A stretch of 64,000 bases of DNA from Capniomyces stellatus. Taxonomy: Eukaryota; Kickxellomycota; Harpellomycetes; Harpellales; Legeriomycetaceae. Location of the stretch: NCBI GenBank assembly GCA_001661515.1, contig LUVW01000044.1, forward strand, positions 1 to 64,000, in the 5' to 3' direction. Below are positions 11,866 to 23,700 of this stretch, piece after piece; position 1 is the stretch's first letter; every line of letters starts with the position of its first letter. The notes beneath the pieces were generated by a model, which saw nothing but the letters and a program-made list of their open reading frames with translations, was not told the DNA's origin and searched no databases. The position numbers and the translations under genes were made by a program.

Positions 11866-13314
11866 ATGTGGGCTAAAGACAGCTTTGGAGCTGGCTACTT
11901 GAATAAAGTGGCTATTGCATTGTTGACGCTAAGTCCAGGTTATGGTGCTGGTATAAAGATACCTACCAGGATAAATCATGTAACTAGGTTAAGTAGCATA
12001 GAGGTTGACGCCAGTAACGCATCTCGCATGGTCTACGTCAGTCTGAAAAACGAAGTTGGCACAACAGGTATCCTGATTACACCAAATGTTATCTTAACAT
12101 CAGCTGAATATTTTGACGAGATGGATATAAAAAAAAACCTGAAAAACCTAAGAGTTCGATTTGGTGGCTCAGCGCTAACAGCAAGGGCTTTAAAAGCGCA
12201 TGGAGTCGAGAAGGTTGTTGTTAACCCGAACTGGAAGGACTTGGGAGGATCTAGGAGCGATTTGGCATTGGTTTATCTGCCTTACTGCATGAAGAGCGAT
12301 GTAGCAGAGCCAATGCGCATCAGTTTTGACTCGATAGACGATAACAGTGAGTTTTACGAATTGGGGTATAGCGCAATAGCATCAGATGACTTCCAAACAA
12401 ACAGCTTGGTTGGAGTGCCCTTCAAAAAAACCGAGATTACTAAATGCTCAGACAACATTCCAAGCGATTTAAAAAGAGGAGACATTGTATGTGCAGCCCA
12501 GACGTTGAGCAACGCAGTTTGCCTTGTAAGCAGAGGAAACCCTCTGATCAGAAAAGATGACAACTCGGTGGTTGGATTTTCATTCTATAACCAGCTAGCT
12601 TTGGATAAAATATGCGAGAAGTCAACGCGAGACAAGGCCTTCGTTAGACTTATAAAGTTTAAAAGCTTCTTTACTGAAAACGGAATCACATGCACAGGAG
12701 CTTCATGTGATTATGGAAGCACCTGTGGCGCTAAGGAGGAACATATAAACCGAGAAGTAGATGTCCCAGAGGAAGACAAGTCGGATAAGAAGCCACTTTC
12801 CACTTCTGATTGCAGGAACCGACTAGGCCCTTACACAGTAGATGCTGTTTCAGTAAAGAGTTCGGATACTCCAATGAACTACGTATTTGATTTTAACAAC
12901 TCTGTTTCAATCCCATGTGGTGATGGCGAGTTTGAGTTTGACATCCAAACCAACAGCAGAGATGACTATGTCAGCATAGTGATGTCTAATGGCGGATCAC
13001 TCACCAACATGATTGCAATAACAGCTATAATTGACTTGAAGTCCAGAAGCTTCTCGTTTAACCAAAATGGAAGCACAAACACTCGTGTTGCAAAAAAGTC
13101 TAGTGACCTGGGATCCATCTTTAGAATAAAATCCACCAGAGCTGGGATTACATTGTATTCAGGAACAGTGCCGCTAATTAAGCTTTCGTCATCAAAATTC
13201 AATCGTCCAATGTGGTTAAGTACCAACAAATTGAAGCTGGCTGCTGCAACTACATCAAGTAAAACGAGTTTCAAGGTATCGAATCTTAGATGCTTGAATA
13301 AAAGCGACTGCTAA
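11866..13314 (+). CDS. Secreted S1-protease homologue, catalytically dead
   Basis: 482-aa intronless protein. Residues 1-28 resemble a signal peptide (hydrophobic core VAIALLTL). Residues about 40-275 follow the trypsin (S1) fold: ILITPNVILTSA before the His position, SDLALVYL around the catalytic Asp (D132), the Cys pair C209/C219, and VVGFSFY after the active-site loop. Two of the three catalytic residues are gone: the TAAHC motif reads TSAEYF (His to Glu81), and the GDSGGP loop reads VSRGNP, placing Arg where Ser195 should be. A Lys/Asp/Glu-rich linker (about 287-310) leads to a C-terminal beta-rich domain (about 312-480) bounded by Cys, which may resemble the farnesoic-acid-methyltransferase-type domain; that assignment is weak. 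It probably acts as a binding or decoy protein rather than a protease. The frame is intact, so it is not an obvious pseudogene. Confidence 0.75.
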   Translation: MWAKDSFGAGYLNKVAIALLTLSPGYGAGIKIPTRINHVTRLSSIEVDASNASRMVYVSLKNEVGTTGILITPNVILTSAEYFDEMDIKKNLKNLRVRFGGSALTARALKAHGVEKVVVNPNWKDLGGSRSDLALVYLPYCMKSDVAEPMRISFDSIDDNSEFYELGYSAIASDDFQTNSLVGVPFKKTEITKCSDNIPSDLKRGDIVCAAQTLSNAVCLVSRGNPLIRKDDNSVVGFSFYNQLALDKICEKSTRDKAFVRLIKFKSFFTENGITCTGASCDYGSTCGAKEEHINREVDVPEEDKSDKKPLSTSDCRNRLGPYTVDAVSVKSSDTPMNYVFDFNNSVSIPCGDGEFEFDIQTNSRDDYVSIVMSNGGSLTNMIAITAIIDLKSRSFSFNQNGSTNTRVAKKSSDLGSIFRIKSTRAGITLYSGTVPLIKLSSSKFNRPMWLSTNKLKLAAATTSSKTSFKVSNLRCLNKSDC

Positions 13315-14068
13315 GAAGATCCCACAAATGCCAAAAAGTAATCCTCGAAACTAAAACAGGGGTGTTGACTATTTAGTAAGCAAAGCCGGCTAAACCCGTA
13401 AATTAATCAGAGGCAGCATGTTTGAAGCCACACGTATAGCTGATATTGTTTTATTTACAATATACATATTCATCATTAGCTTTTCTATCATATTTTGGTA
13501 TTGACTCTGATAGCTTTAGCCAGCTAAAACACATTGGTCAGTTTTCCTCTTAAACTACATCGACTTTAAACTACATCAACTTTAAACTAGATACTACTTT
13601 TACTTTATTGAAGCTTTCAGCTTGATATTATTTTCTGTTAATAAGCAAGTAGTTTGAGCGAATAAACATTTTGAGCTTTAGTTTCCATTTCCCTTAATAT
13701 ACCTTTAATGTTATCACCAGTATGCCAAACATTCTATTTATACAGCCAAACATTTGGAACCGACTGCTATTGATGATTTGGCTATCAAAAGCTTGGTTGA
13801 TATCAATTTATTGGCTTTTAATTTAGTTCTTTAGTTATTTGGAGAATTATTTTGTATGTTTGTTACAAGTTAATCGACCATTTAACAAAAATTAATCAAT
13901 TAATAAAAAAATAATTGGACGGAAAAAAATAAATAATGTTGTGTTATTACTAGATATTAGGGCAAGAGTTGAATTCATAAAATACAATCTAAAACAAAAA
14001 CGACAAAGAAACAGCGCCTTTAAACATATAATTTTATAGGCTGCCACTACCAAAAACAAAGAAAGACA
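13315..14068. other. AT-rich intergenic region
   Basis: Sequence between two plus-strand genes, with repeated short variants of ACTACATC-AACTTTAAACT near 13552-13592. No gene is seen. Confidence 0.6.
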
Positions 14069-14678
14069 ATGGATTTGAGAATTGAATTGCTGGCTTCAAT
14101 AAACGATCATTTATACGGTATATCAACGTATATGATTATAGACAATGAGATTGGCGACTTGGTTTCGGAATCCGCCAAGGGCAGCGTAGAGAGAGAGGGT
14201 ATGATAAATGACAAAAGTATTGCAAGCGCCATAATAAAGCTGCTTGAGGGTGATGAATTAACCGTAGAGTTGTCCGAGACCTCATACAAGGTAAGGATTT
14301 TGAATATCAGAATCTGGGAATTCGCCCGAGCATATACTAATCTACAATGTGCTTATGGTTAAATCGGATAAATTCTGTAGAGGGATCTTGAGTAGCAGGC
14401 GCAGAAGCAAAGTTGCGATGCTTTTAAAATAGCTTTGGTTGATGTGCGCAATTGAATTACTTGCTAACTTTTGTAAACATTCACAAAACATACATTTATA
14501 GATCATAGAGTTGAAAGAAAAAAGTAGTCAGGGTCAATTGGGTTGTAAATTGAATGAGAGATACGAGTCATTGACGGCCTTGTTACGGGACACCAGTTTG
14601 TTGTTTCAGCAACGGATGTACGAGGAGTTGGTTGGCAAACTTGATGTTATTGTTCAAAGCCAATGCAGCGACAACTAA
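14069..14678 (+). CDS. Two-exon gene of unknown function
   Basis: I do not recognise the family. Exon 1 (14069-14290) ends at a consensus GTAAGG donor. Exon 2 (14502-14678) follows TTTATAG and keeps phase 0, giving 132 aa. The protein is acidic and predicted mainly helical: an N-terminal helix (residues 1-30), a charged middle, and a C-terminal helical stretch (about 75-128) with heptad-like Leu spacing that could form a coiled coil. No signal peptide or membrane segment is seen. Size and composition would suit a small subunit of a nuclear or cytoskeletal complex (Mediator, kinetochore), but no specific match is claimed. The good splice sites, clear stop and helical bias make it a likely real gene. 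Confidence 0.6.
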
Positions 14679-15016
14679 AGCCATTACAGTGCGACTTTGG
14701 AAGGAAAAATACGAGAATAGCAAGAGCTAAAAAAATCGAAAAAGCACGTCAAAAGGAGGAATGCAAAGTAAACAAACATATTTATTAAAAACATAGTACG
14801 TACAGTTGTAAGAGCGTGAGGGTGTATGAATCTATATTTGGTTATATACTATGCTGAAGAAAAAGGCGAAAACAAAAACAAAAAAAAAACAAAAACAAAA
14901 AACAGTGGAACTGTGCTGGAAGTAATGTATGTGCATTGCTGTTATTAAGCATGTGGCTAAAAATAAAATGGAGAAAGAAAAAGTGAGTCAAAGGATAAAT
15001 TTAAATGAAAACCAGA
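14679..15016. other. Intergenic, A-rich
   Basis: A-rich convergent 3' region between the unknown two-exon gene and the RING gene. No gene is seen. Confidence 0.6.
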
Positions 15017-16355
15017 CTATAGTACATTTGACTGAGGGTTTTCATTGGGGTCTTGGTTATTGTTGGAGCTGTGAAGGTCAAGCCTACAGGAAGGACAAAA
15101 ACCTGAGCGAGTGGTGAGCCAGGTATCAAGGCACGCATCGTGGAAAAAGTGAAGACAGGGAATCATCCGTATATTGTCTTCATACTCAATAGTCTCGAAG
15201 CAAATCAGGCAGTCGTGGTCTTCTTTGTCGTAACCATAGTCATTGCATGAAGGTGGATCGACATCCAGAGCTTCGTGGTGGCTCAGCGCAGCAGGCGAGG
15301 GTCTCTGTAAAGTGTTGGTGTTTAAACCGTCTGTGCCAGTTGTTTTGAGCTTAGTGTTGGTTTGGCCAAGATTTTGGGCCAAAGACGCAGTGCGGTGCCC
15401 TACTCTGATTTCACCTGAGGCTCCGTTCTTTTCGCTTAACTGGCTGGTGTACATATTTGAATTTCGTTCCCTGAGTTTTTGTAATCCAACCGAGTGCATC
15501 ACCACAGGATATACCTCCAGTTCGCTTGAGGTCAGATAGTTTTTCTTCTTTTTCTGTCTATGTTGGCCAAGGTGGTTAAGCCCCAAAACCTCCTCATGTT
15601 GGTGAGTGTCTCTCGCTCCTCCGACCCCAAAATACCTGGAATACACATACCTCCCTAAATTAATGCACCAAACATTTATCAGCATACCGCCTTGATCCGC
15701 ATCATTGACTTAAACTAGTGCACACGCTCTTGGCATTGATATTACTCTTCACCACTCTTTTTTCGGTTATTTAGTAAAATATTTGTTTTATCAACTAGCT
15801 CCTTACCTGTACAAAACGCCATAAACGACACAAAAAACACCATAAAGTACGGAACATTATCTAGAAAAAATTAAATGCATATACCAATTAATCACTCTGG
15901 ACTTAATAATATACACAACTGGACTTCAAAGCATATAAAACCTTTTCTATTTTACACTGTTTTTACCACCAGTTGTATACACATTCGTTCATTATACACC
16001 CGTATGCACTATTCAGATTTGTGCTGTTTGGATTCTTTTATTTAAATAGGTTCGACTTACAAAAGCTGAAATCGGTATACCCCGAATTGTTTCGGGAGGT
16101 TGTTGTTCTTGATTCGCATTTACTCTGGCCATTCAATACTTCGCATGTCACGTTTGACGCCGTTGCAATTAAACCCGCGTCTATTCTGGTCCCGTTTGTT
16201 GCATTTGTGTTTGCTGTGGTGAAATTCTCAATCAGACCCACCGAATCGCCTTGCACTTCAGATACCACCTGTGCGTGTAACCCCGCTAAATATATGCACA
16301 GCAGTGCTGCTGACGAGCTCCAAATCTTTCTACTTGGCTTTGCTATTATATACAT
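15017..16355 (-). CDS. Membrane-anchored RING-H2 E3 ubiquitin ligase (copy 1)
   Basis: Three exons (16355-16061, 15860-15807, 15654-15017) join in phase to 328 aa. Exon 1 gives an N-terminal signal peptide (SAALLCIYLAGLHAQ) and an about 70-residue lumenal part with several N-x-S/T sites. Exon 2, only 54 nt, encodes almost exactly the transmembrane helix (PYFMVFFVSFMAFCTG). Exon 3 encodes the cytosolic tail with a basic cluster, the shared motif SSELEVYPVV and, near the C-terminus, a complete RING-H2 finger: CLICFE, IPCLHFFHDACLDTWL, CPSC. It is expected to ubiquitinate membrane or endosomal substrates. The RING resembles RNF13/GRAIL-type ligases, but no protease-associated lumenal domain is present. 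A paralogue with the same exon plan lies at 18580-19953. Confidence 0.85.
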
Positions 16356-18579
16356 TTTCTACATTAATTGATTTTTCGTTCCGTATACCTGTTATGCTAC
16401 TATTAGGCCGAACGATAATCGGGCTGTATTGCTGTGTTGCTGTATTATACTATATTACTGTACAAAATATTGATATTTGTATTTATACTTTTGTTTAAAT
16501 ACAAGAATGGTATGTTCCGGTTTTGAAACTTATCGAGACTTCATGAGCTTTTGGTATTTGTGCCTAGTTTTATTGTACGATTGATACCAATGCCTATTAT
16601 GCCGAATGCCAATAGCTCGATTTATTTCGATTTATTTTGACTTGGTTTACTTTTTCGTTTTTTTGATTCATATGATCATTACTAATGTTGTTTCAGATGC
16701 TTTGGTTAAATGAATAGAGCAACCCTTTGTTTTCACTGGATGATGGATTTTATCCGTCAAATTTCCTCGCTTTTTCAATTACAAATATCAGACGATAATA
16801 AAAGCGGCAGTCCTATGTTTTTTTTCCCTCACTTTAAATGGTTCTTTCTCTTTTTTTCAGGTTTAATGATTTTCTCCTTGGCCGTTTAACAGATTGTTGA
16901 AAGCTTCGATAAATTTCTCAGAAAGGCTTTAAAGGGCCAATGGAGCGCTCAAGTAGTTCCAACCCAAACTGATCATTTGCTTTATTAGTAATAAGACTGA
17001 TGAACGCATCATGCCCATTAATTGTTTGTTTGAACTGAATGCATTTTTAATATAGTTTATAACTCTATTAACTTGCTTTGTACGACCAGTGCTACTATTC
17101 GCGCTTAATGTCCTAGCCAAGAAGAGAACTGATTGTCGTGAAATTAACAGCTAGAAAGTGCTTGAAATAAGTGTAAATGAACAAAGTAGATGAATTGTTT
17201 TTATGTCTATAAACAAGCTGTGCTAAACCTGTTTTCCAATTGGCTATTGATAAAATCACACAATTTCTATCAAGCCTAACTTGTAAGTAATCCTATTTCT
17301 TTTGTTGGGATTTAAACCTGTAATTTTTTTTACCGAGTAAAAAAATAAATAATAATCTCTAAATCCATCTATTTGCTAAAGTTCACAGGCTTCAAGTAGT
17401 TGGGGGTTTACAAACTTTTTTTTTGCAACAAAAATAATATTGATGATAATTGGGTTTTGACAAACTTTTGTTAGTCCCATGATTATATAAACCAAGGCTA
17501 ATTTGTTACTCGATTAACTTTTGAATGCCAACTCACTCTAGGCTTGGATTGTTGGCACTTTTTTGCTAGTAATCAAGCCATCCATTAAATGTGGGTAGAA
17601 TTTACCAACTTTCGAGGAAAGTAACCAGAGTATAGTTTGGGCTTGATTGTCAAATAAAAAACAGGCAGGCTTTGGAACACCCTTTCATATTAAGTGGATT
17701 GTTGCTATAAACTTGAATATCCTTGTTGACACCTGGTCTATTGTCAATATATGTTCAATGATTTAGGTTGTGATTGGTTAATCTAAAAGACGCTAAAAGT
17801 GCTTACTGATACTGATATATGACTTTGAAGGCAATGGCGATTGTAGCCAATGCAATCCTTCTTTGCCCATATTCACATACCGTATTTTTTTTTTCTTCGA
17901 TGCAGCCAAGAGGTCGTACATCTATATCTATACTAATCACGTTTTTCTTTTTTCTTTTTTCTTTTTTATTTTTTTTCTATTTATTTTTCTTTTTGGCAAT
18001 CGCAAAAGTTAAAACACAGAAAGTAGTCTCAACAAATATCGAACAAAAAGAAAGCGAAAAGTTTGGAGTGTAAAAATATACTACTAACTGCTACTTTAAT
18101 TCGAGGTTCATTTGTAGCTAACAAAAATCACATAAATGCCCTTTATTAAACTATAACATTATTTAGTTGTGGTTATTAGTTTCTAAACCCAATCTCTATC
18201 GAGACCATGACCATCATCTAGCATAAATATGCAGCTATATTGCATGACACCGCCCATGTTGCGTTGTTTGAATGTCACAAAGTAAAAACACAATCGCGAG
18301 TTTTTGTAACTAGCTTTTTTAAAAAAAAGAGTGAAAAAATTGGTCTAAAGTTGATTGGTATTTTAATTTCAACATTTTTTTTTTAAAAGAAGGACAAAAA
18401 AAAAAAAAGACAAATCTATGACTTGGTTAATATTTACTTGCTTAGCCAAATGTAGAAATTTCAAACTTTGTGCTATAGAGTCGCAATAAGAAGTTGCACT
18501 AGTAAAAAAAAAGAAGGAAATGCATTGGAAATACACCAAAAAGTATTAACAGTTGGAGGATAAGTGTTTGAACTCTATT
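16356..18579. other. 2.2-kb AT-rich region without a recognisable gene
   Basis: Sequence between the two RING-H2 paralogues. It has T runs and poly-pyrimidine (17940-17990). Open frames here lack ATG starts or are low-complexity. No gene is supported. Confidence 0.5.
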
Positions 18580-19953
18580 TCAGCGCGCGAAAAAATGGCC
18601 GGCCATATTTGGTCTAACATGCAAGTCATATCTACAAGTAGGACATACCCCTGAGCGTGTGACAAGCCATGTATCTAAGCAAGCTCGGTGGTATAAGTGC
18701 GAACATGGAATTAGCCTTACATCATCATTTGGTGATATCTCTTCAAAGCACACCAGACAATCAAGATCTGATAGGTCGCAACTGTTGTCTATAGGCTGCA
18801 CCATGTTGTTTGGTTTGCAGGCGTTTGTATTCCCATTTACTTTATCTAGCACAGGTTCAGGCGTTAGCACTGGTATTCTACTTCTAACTTTTTCGCATAC
18901 CATTGACAGCCTAGAGCGTTGGCTATTTTTGACTTTTGCACGACTTAGGTCGTCTACAGATTTGCTGAATTTCTTTTCTAGTGATTCGTTTTTGATTTGG
19001 TGAGTGCTGAGATCCTTTTTATCACCACTGGATTGCGCAGCCTTAGGCAGGTCAAATCGATGCAGTGACTCTGCACAGCTTACCACAGGATAAAACTCCA
19101 ACTCTTCTTCTGTTAACCGTGCCTCTTTTCTGTTTAAGATATTGGATGGTTGAAGGTTAGGCGGCTCAGTGTCGCCATCCAGTGCTTGGCTATTGTCATT
19201 TCCAGACTTCCTTGTCCCATATCTTATCATAGCGGCTAATTATAAGACAACCGATTGTTATATTCGTAGAGCGAAATTGTGCCATTATTGCTCGTTTTTA
19301 TTCAGTTCGAGTATATTCAGTATCGTTTTGGAAAAATAATAGTTCCCTCTGCTTATATATAATAAATGGCAATAACTCTATCCAACTTACCAATTATTAA
19401 AGCTGATATCAAGATGATTATAATGACTGACATTAGGTCTAAAACAACCGCAAGGTATTAAAGTATATACATTTTTCCATTGTTACAACGTACGTATGTA
19501 ACACATCCATATCAATTTACAGCATTTTTTTTAAATGATTTCGGTCGTAATATAATCTGTGAAAGCACTTTATAGTGTGTATTAGAATAAAACCAAGGCA
19601 ATGAGGACAGTCCCAATGGCAAAAATATACATTACACTTCCCGTGCTGGAAATACCATATTCAATTTTCAACTTTTTTGGTAAACATAAATACTTACTTG
19701 GCAAACCCTTTTCCTCACAGTCGACACATAATATCTCCCCGCTTCCATCTTGGCAATAGTTGTTTGAGTTGTACTTGAAGCACACCCCGGCGTTGGATGG
19801 TGTTCTTATAGATATCAAAGACCTAAGTCTTGTAGTAGGAGTGGTTGTCGAGTAGTCGGTTACCGGGTTGACATCGAGTGGTGTTGCAGATACAAGTATG
19901 CTTAGTGACATAATTAGGTATAGCTTAAGCGTATATCCAAATTGCCTCGACAT
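18580..19953 (-). CDS. Membrane-anchored RING-H2 E3 ubiquitin ligase (copy 2)
   Basis: Three exons (19953-19698, 19438-19391, 19235-18580) join in phase to 319 aa. Exon 1 encodes a signal peptide (LYLIMSLSILVSATP) and a lumenal segment with at least four Cys residues that may form disulfides. Exon 2 (48 nt) is the transmembrane helix (SVIIIILISALIIG). Exon 3 carries the cytosolic region with EEELEFYPVV, corresponding to the motif in copy 1, and the RING-H2: CLVCFE, IPCSHLYHRACLDTWL, CPTC. Introns fall at the same phases as in copy 1, so the two genes derive from one duplication, although the lumenal parts are now unrelated. Role: probable membrane E3 ligase. Confidence 0.85.
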
Positions 19954-21053
19954 TGTTTAGTAGCTATTGATGTGTTTTTATCAAATATATTTTTATTAAA
20001 TACTCTCAATATCACTTGATTGTTTTGTGTTGTCACTAGACCTCAATCTCTACGTCAACCAGAGATATACTGTGGGTCTATGCTACGCTCTCGTGGTATA
20101 GAAATACACGTCTTTCGAATCGATTAGTGGTATGTCTAGACTCTATATCAATAAATACAATTACCAAAATTGTATAACACGGATATTATGTTATATATAT
20201 ATATTTACGTTTGTGTTTGTGTTTGCGCGCTGATTATTGACAAACACTGATGTCTATATTGTTTTAATATTTGCTAATTAAGTACAGCCCTTCTTTCCCA
20301 AGCTTAATGGATTTGATGAGTAAATACACAAGCTAAAGTAATCAACGCGATTAAACTAAGAGATTGAAATTTAGAGTTAAAGGCTAAAGGTGGATTATAG
20401 TTTATCTTCAAACACAAAATTCACAAGCGAGTGAATATGAGCAATTTGTTTATGTATCAACTTGTATATATAAATAAATGACGTTGGCTATGTTTTAATA
20501 TAAATACAAATGTACACTCATGCAGCACATTGGTATTACTAGATAGTTTACACCAAACGTAGAAATAAACCCTGATGAAAATTATATTCAAGAGTCTCAA
20601 ACAAGGATGCAAATTGAACATGGCGGATGTGGATTGATATTTGGCGTTTTTTTTTATATTTGGTGTTGCTGAGCAGAGTCAACCTTGATCAGGTTGGACC
20701 ACCTATAAATACAGTAAAAATATTATGTCTGAAATTAGGTGGATTAATATAGCTTTGAGTGGGTTTAGTTTTTATTGATTTTCCAAAGTGTAGTAGGTAT
20801 TTAATTTTGTGTTTATATACGCTGTTTGGTATATCTATCATGCATCCCCACACTAAAACATGGAAGCTTAAAGTGCTACTAACAGTCTTGATTTGAATTG
20901 GCGATTCCAAATACAAACACACCCCTCATTAAATATTGCTAAGATTAAATCTCTAGTTGGCTAATTATTTATTTATTACTATGTTTTTTTTTCATATGAA
21001 ACCTGTTCCGAATTAACAGTGCTTAGTGGATAACCAGAAAGAAACAACACGCA
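19954..21053. other. Intergenic region upstream of RING copy 2
   Basis: AT-rich. A GC-richer patch at about 20039-20140 is bounded by CACTAG and GTATGT on the plus strand and is open between them, but it cannot be linked to other exons. No gene is called. Confidence 0.45.
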
Positions 21054-21537
21054 CTAAAAAAATTCCTTGTGATATACGTATTTGTGCCAAATAAGTCCAT
21101 CAAATGCCGCCATAGTATCCAACACCATAGAGAAGACACCCGAGACTTCAAGCACAGTCGTTGCTAAAACCGAGTGGATGTCGGTCTGTGGCTATACAAA
21201 ATGATGAATCATAAGCTCCTTAATGAAAGAGTAAATTCGGACAAGATCTAGCAACTACTGTTATTGTTAGAGCTTACAAGAGCTCTAGACGGCGCTTAAG
21301 CGTTTCTTCTCTGCAACACAAGTACTGGGATATGCGTGGGTAGGAAGAGAGGAGGAGAAGGCTTTTTTGAGACATAAACGTTACAGCGTCCAAATTTGGT
21401 AACATAATCAATAGATGTATATGCGCACCTGAAACTTGGCACAACTCAAATATGGCTGGGCAGAGTGCAGTGTAGCAAGGGTGACCGCAATAGCGTTGTA
21501 GCATAGCACCAGACCCAATAGCATTAAACGCAGTTTG
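21054..21537 (-). CDS. Candidate C-terminal exons of a membrane protein (partial)
   Basis: Two stretches read as protein and join in phase: 21537-21429 (acceptor GATAG, donor CAG|GTGCGC) and 21191-21054 (acceptor GTATAG, stop TAG). Together they give about 81 residues with two hydrophobic segments (LMLLGLVLCYNAIAVTLATL and a second ending near MAAFDGLIWHKYVY). The 5' exons, which should lie between here and the divergent proteasome gene at 22020, were not found. A further open segment (21324-21278) lies inside the intron but does not fit the phase. I do not recognise the family. Confidence 0.35.
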
Positions 21538-22019
21538 CTATCAAATTATGGATACAGAACTAATATTTAAATTCCAGGCGAACAAATAAACAAACAATTG
21601 GCGACTATAGTAAAAAAAAAAAAAACAAAAAAAAACGATGACGTTAAGCTTTTTCATGATTTAATAGTAAACAATTTGCAAACGGGGCAAAGGCTGTCCA
21701 ATTATCGGGCACGAATATTTAAAGTGATGGCTTGTAAAATATAAAAAACGTAAACAAAAAAAAGAGGGCAAGTATAGTACTCGTAATTCCAGTAAAGTAA
21801 AATAACAATAAAGACCAAAGGATTAGTAACAAGAGGTAAAGCAGGGAATTAGCACTAAAAGTGATTTTGTCTGTTAATCAAAATTATAAACCACCTTATA
21901 AGTCGGCCCAGTGAAAATAACAAAGCAAAAAACGACACATACATACACACCAAATTCCAGTAGTGAAAAAACGGGTATTTTACAAGCAGTACTAATAATA
22001 GATATAAAAGCAGAGAATA
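21538..22019. other. Upstream region of proteasome alpha2
   Basis: A-rich sequence serving as promoter of the plus-strand proteasome gene and perhaps of the divergent candidate membrane gene. No other feature is seen. Confidence 0.5.
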
Positions 22020-23153
22020 ATGAGCGCACACAACTTTTCACTGACAACCTTTTCACCAAGCGGAAAGCTGGGACAGATTGAACATGCACTAGCAGCTGTG
22101 AACAATGGAACAACGACAGTTGGGATTAAAGGTATTTTTTTTTTAGAAAAAAAGGATGAAACGATAAAGATAATTGTAGAGTAGAATCAGCAACGCCTAG
22201 GTTTTACACAAGTATGAGATCTGTGGCTTATTCAAAAGAAAAGTCGTCGCACTGAAAACAGCTGGTTGAGGATAATAGTGTGGATGCTGATTACCTAGGA
22301 TGCAGAAGCTCTGGATTTATTAGAGATTTTAAAGATAGTAAGGTATAAAAGAAGCTAATGTGTATATAAAAACTTAGGATCGGATAGCGTGGTAATTGCG
22401 TGCGAAAAAAAGCCAGGATCAAGTCTAATCGATATGAGCACGCTGAGTTCAGTTGAGATGATCTGTGGAAGCATAGGAATGGCGTACTCAGGAATGGGGC
22501 CGGATTTCAGAGTGTTGGTGGCACGAGCACGTAAACTGGCACAGCAGTACATTAGAGTGTATCAAGAGGATCCACCAGTTAATGTTTTGGTTAAGAATTT
22601 AGCAAGTGTGATCCAGGAGTTTACACAAAGCGGTGGAGTTAGGCCATTTGGAGTATCGTTGTTGGTTGCGGGGGTTGACCATAATGGGCCAAGTTTGTAC
22701 CAAGTGGATCCAAGCGGTGCTTATTTCCCATGGAAGGCAACGGCAATAGGAAAGAACATGATCAACTCAAAAACATTTTTAGAAAAGAGGTAAGCAAAAA
22801 TAGACACACGTATAAATACAAGTGGATTGGTGGTTTGTATATAACCGGTTTGGCGCTAGAGCTGTGCTGGTTATTTGTTTCTTTAAAGCAAGAGGCTGTG
22901 AGGTTTGATGCGATAATGAATATGGAAATGTAGATACAACAAGGAGATGGGGTTGGAGGACGCTATCCATACAGCGATTTTGACACTGAAGGAAGGTTTT
23001 GAGGGTCAGATCAGCGATGAGTTTATTGATGTAGGGATAATTGGGCTAGAGACAAACGTTTCTTTCAACGTGCCAGGAAAAGAGTTTAACCGTCCACAGT
23101 TCAAGAAGTTGACATCAGCTGAAATCCGCGATCACTTGGCCAATATCATTTGA
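22020..23153 (+). CDS. PRE8: 20S proteasome subunit alpha2
   Basis: Structural alpha-ring subunit of the 20S core particle (PSMA2 in animals, Pre8 in yeast). Exons 22020-22131, 22378-22789 and 22934-23153 join in phase to 247 aa. The protein begins with the alpha-type N-terminal signature [19 protein letters not shown]. It continues with [53 protein letters not shown] and [12 protein letters not shown], and FLEKRYNKEM across the last splice junction. These residues are characteristic of alpha2 rather than the other alphas. The C-terminal region has about 12 residues more than human PSMA2 (around [13 protein letters not shown]). The ATG is the first in the exon. Confidence 0.95.
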
Positions 23154-23700
23154 GCTCTTCTATATACATACTCTTTTTTTAAAAAAACTTGTTTTTCCAT
23201 TTTTCATTTTTCGTATTTGTTCTTGTTTTCGCTACCGAGACTAGTTAATTTTGAGTCTAGCTTCACTATCATGGCTATGTAACATTTTTGCTGTGCCTCT
23301 GTCATGTCCATATCATGTTTTTATTTTTATTACTAGCAACGATTTGACACAGCAAAAATATCGGCATAAAACAGCAATTGGCGCATCTCTGTTCCATAAT
23401 CGCTATTATGTGCAGTTGATCAAAGTTGAAAGCAAGTTGATTTAGATAAAAACAAACGTGCTAGCAAATTAAAAGTAAAAAAAAAGTCGTGAATATAATA
23501 TAATATAAAACGAAAGGGGAGGTGGTATAAATACAAAGTAGGCAGTGCAAAGCCACGTGTGTCCAACTGTAGTGAGACTCAAAGTGGGTTCATTTTCTTT
23601 TTAAAAAAAGACTCTGTTCAACTGGATTAAGAGTGTAGTGGACTTGGGGCATGGTAGCGATTTTTATTTAGTGAGTAGGAGAGTGGATGTTTGGCCATAG
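23154..23700. other. Convergent 3' region
   Basis: AT-rich sequence between the 3' ends of proteasome alpha2 and SKP1. No gene is seen. Confidence 0.6.

Noticed and set aside
17819..18073. 84-codon plus-strand frame
   Set aside because: Half of it is poly-Phe/Leu from a T-rich tract.
21278..21324. Extra exon between the two candidate membrane exons
   Set aside because: It has splice-like ends but leaves the downstream exon out of phase, whereas direct joining of the flanking exons keeps the frame.
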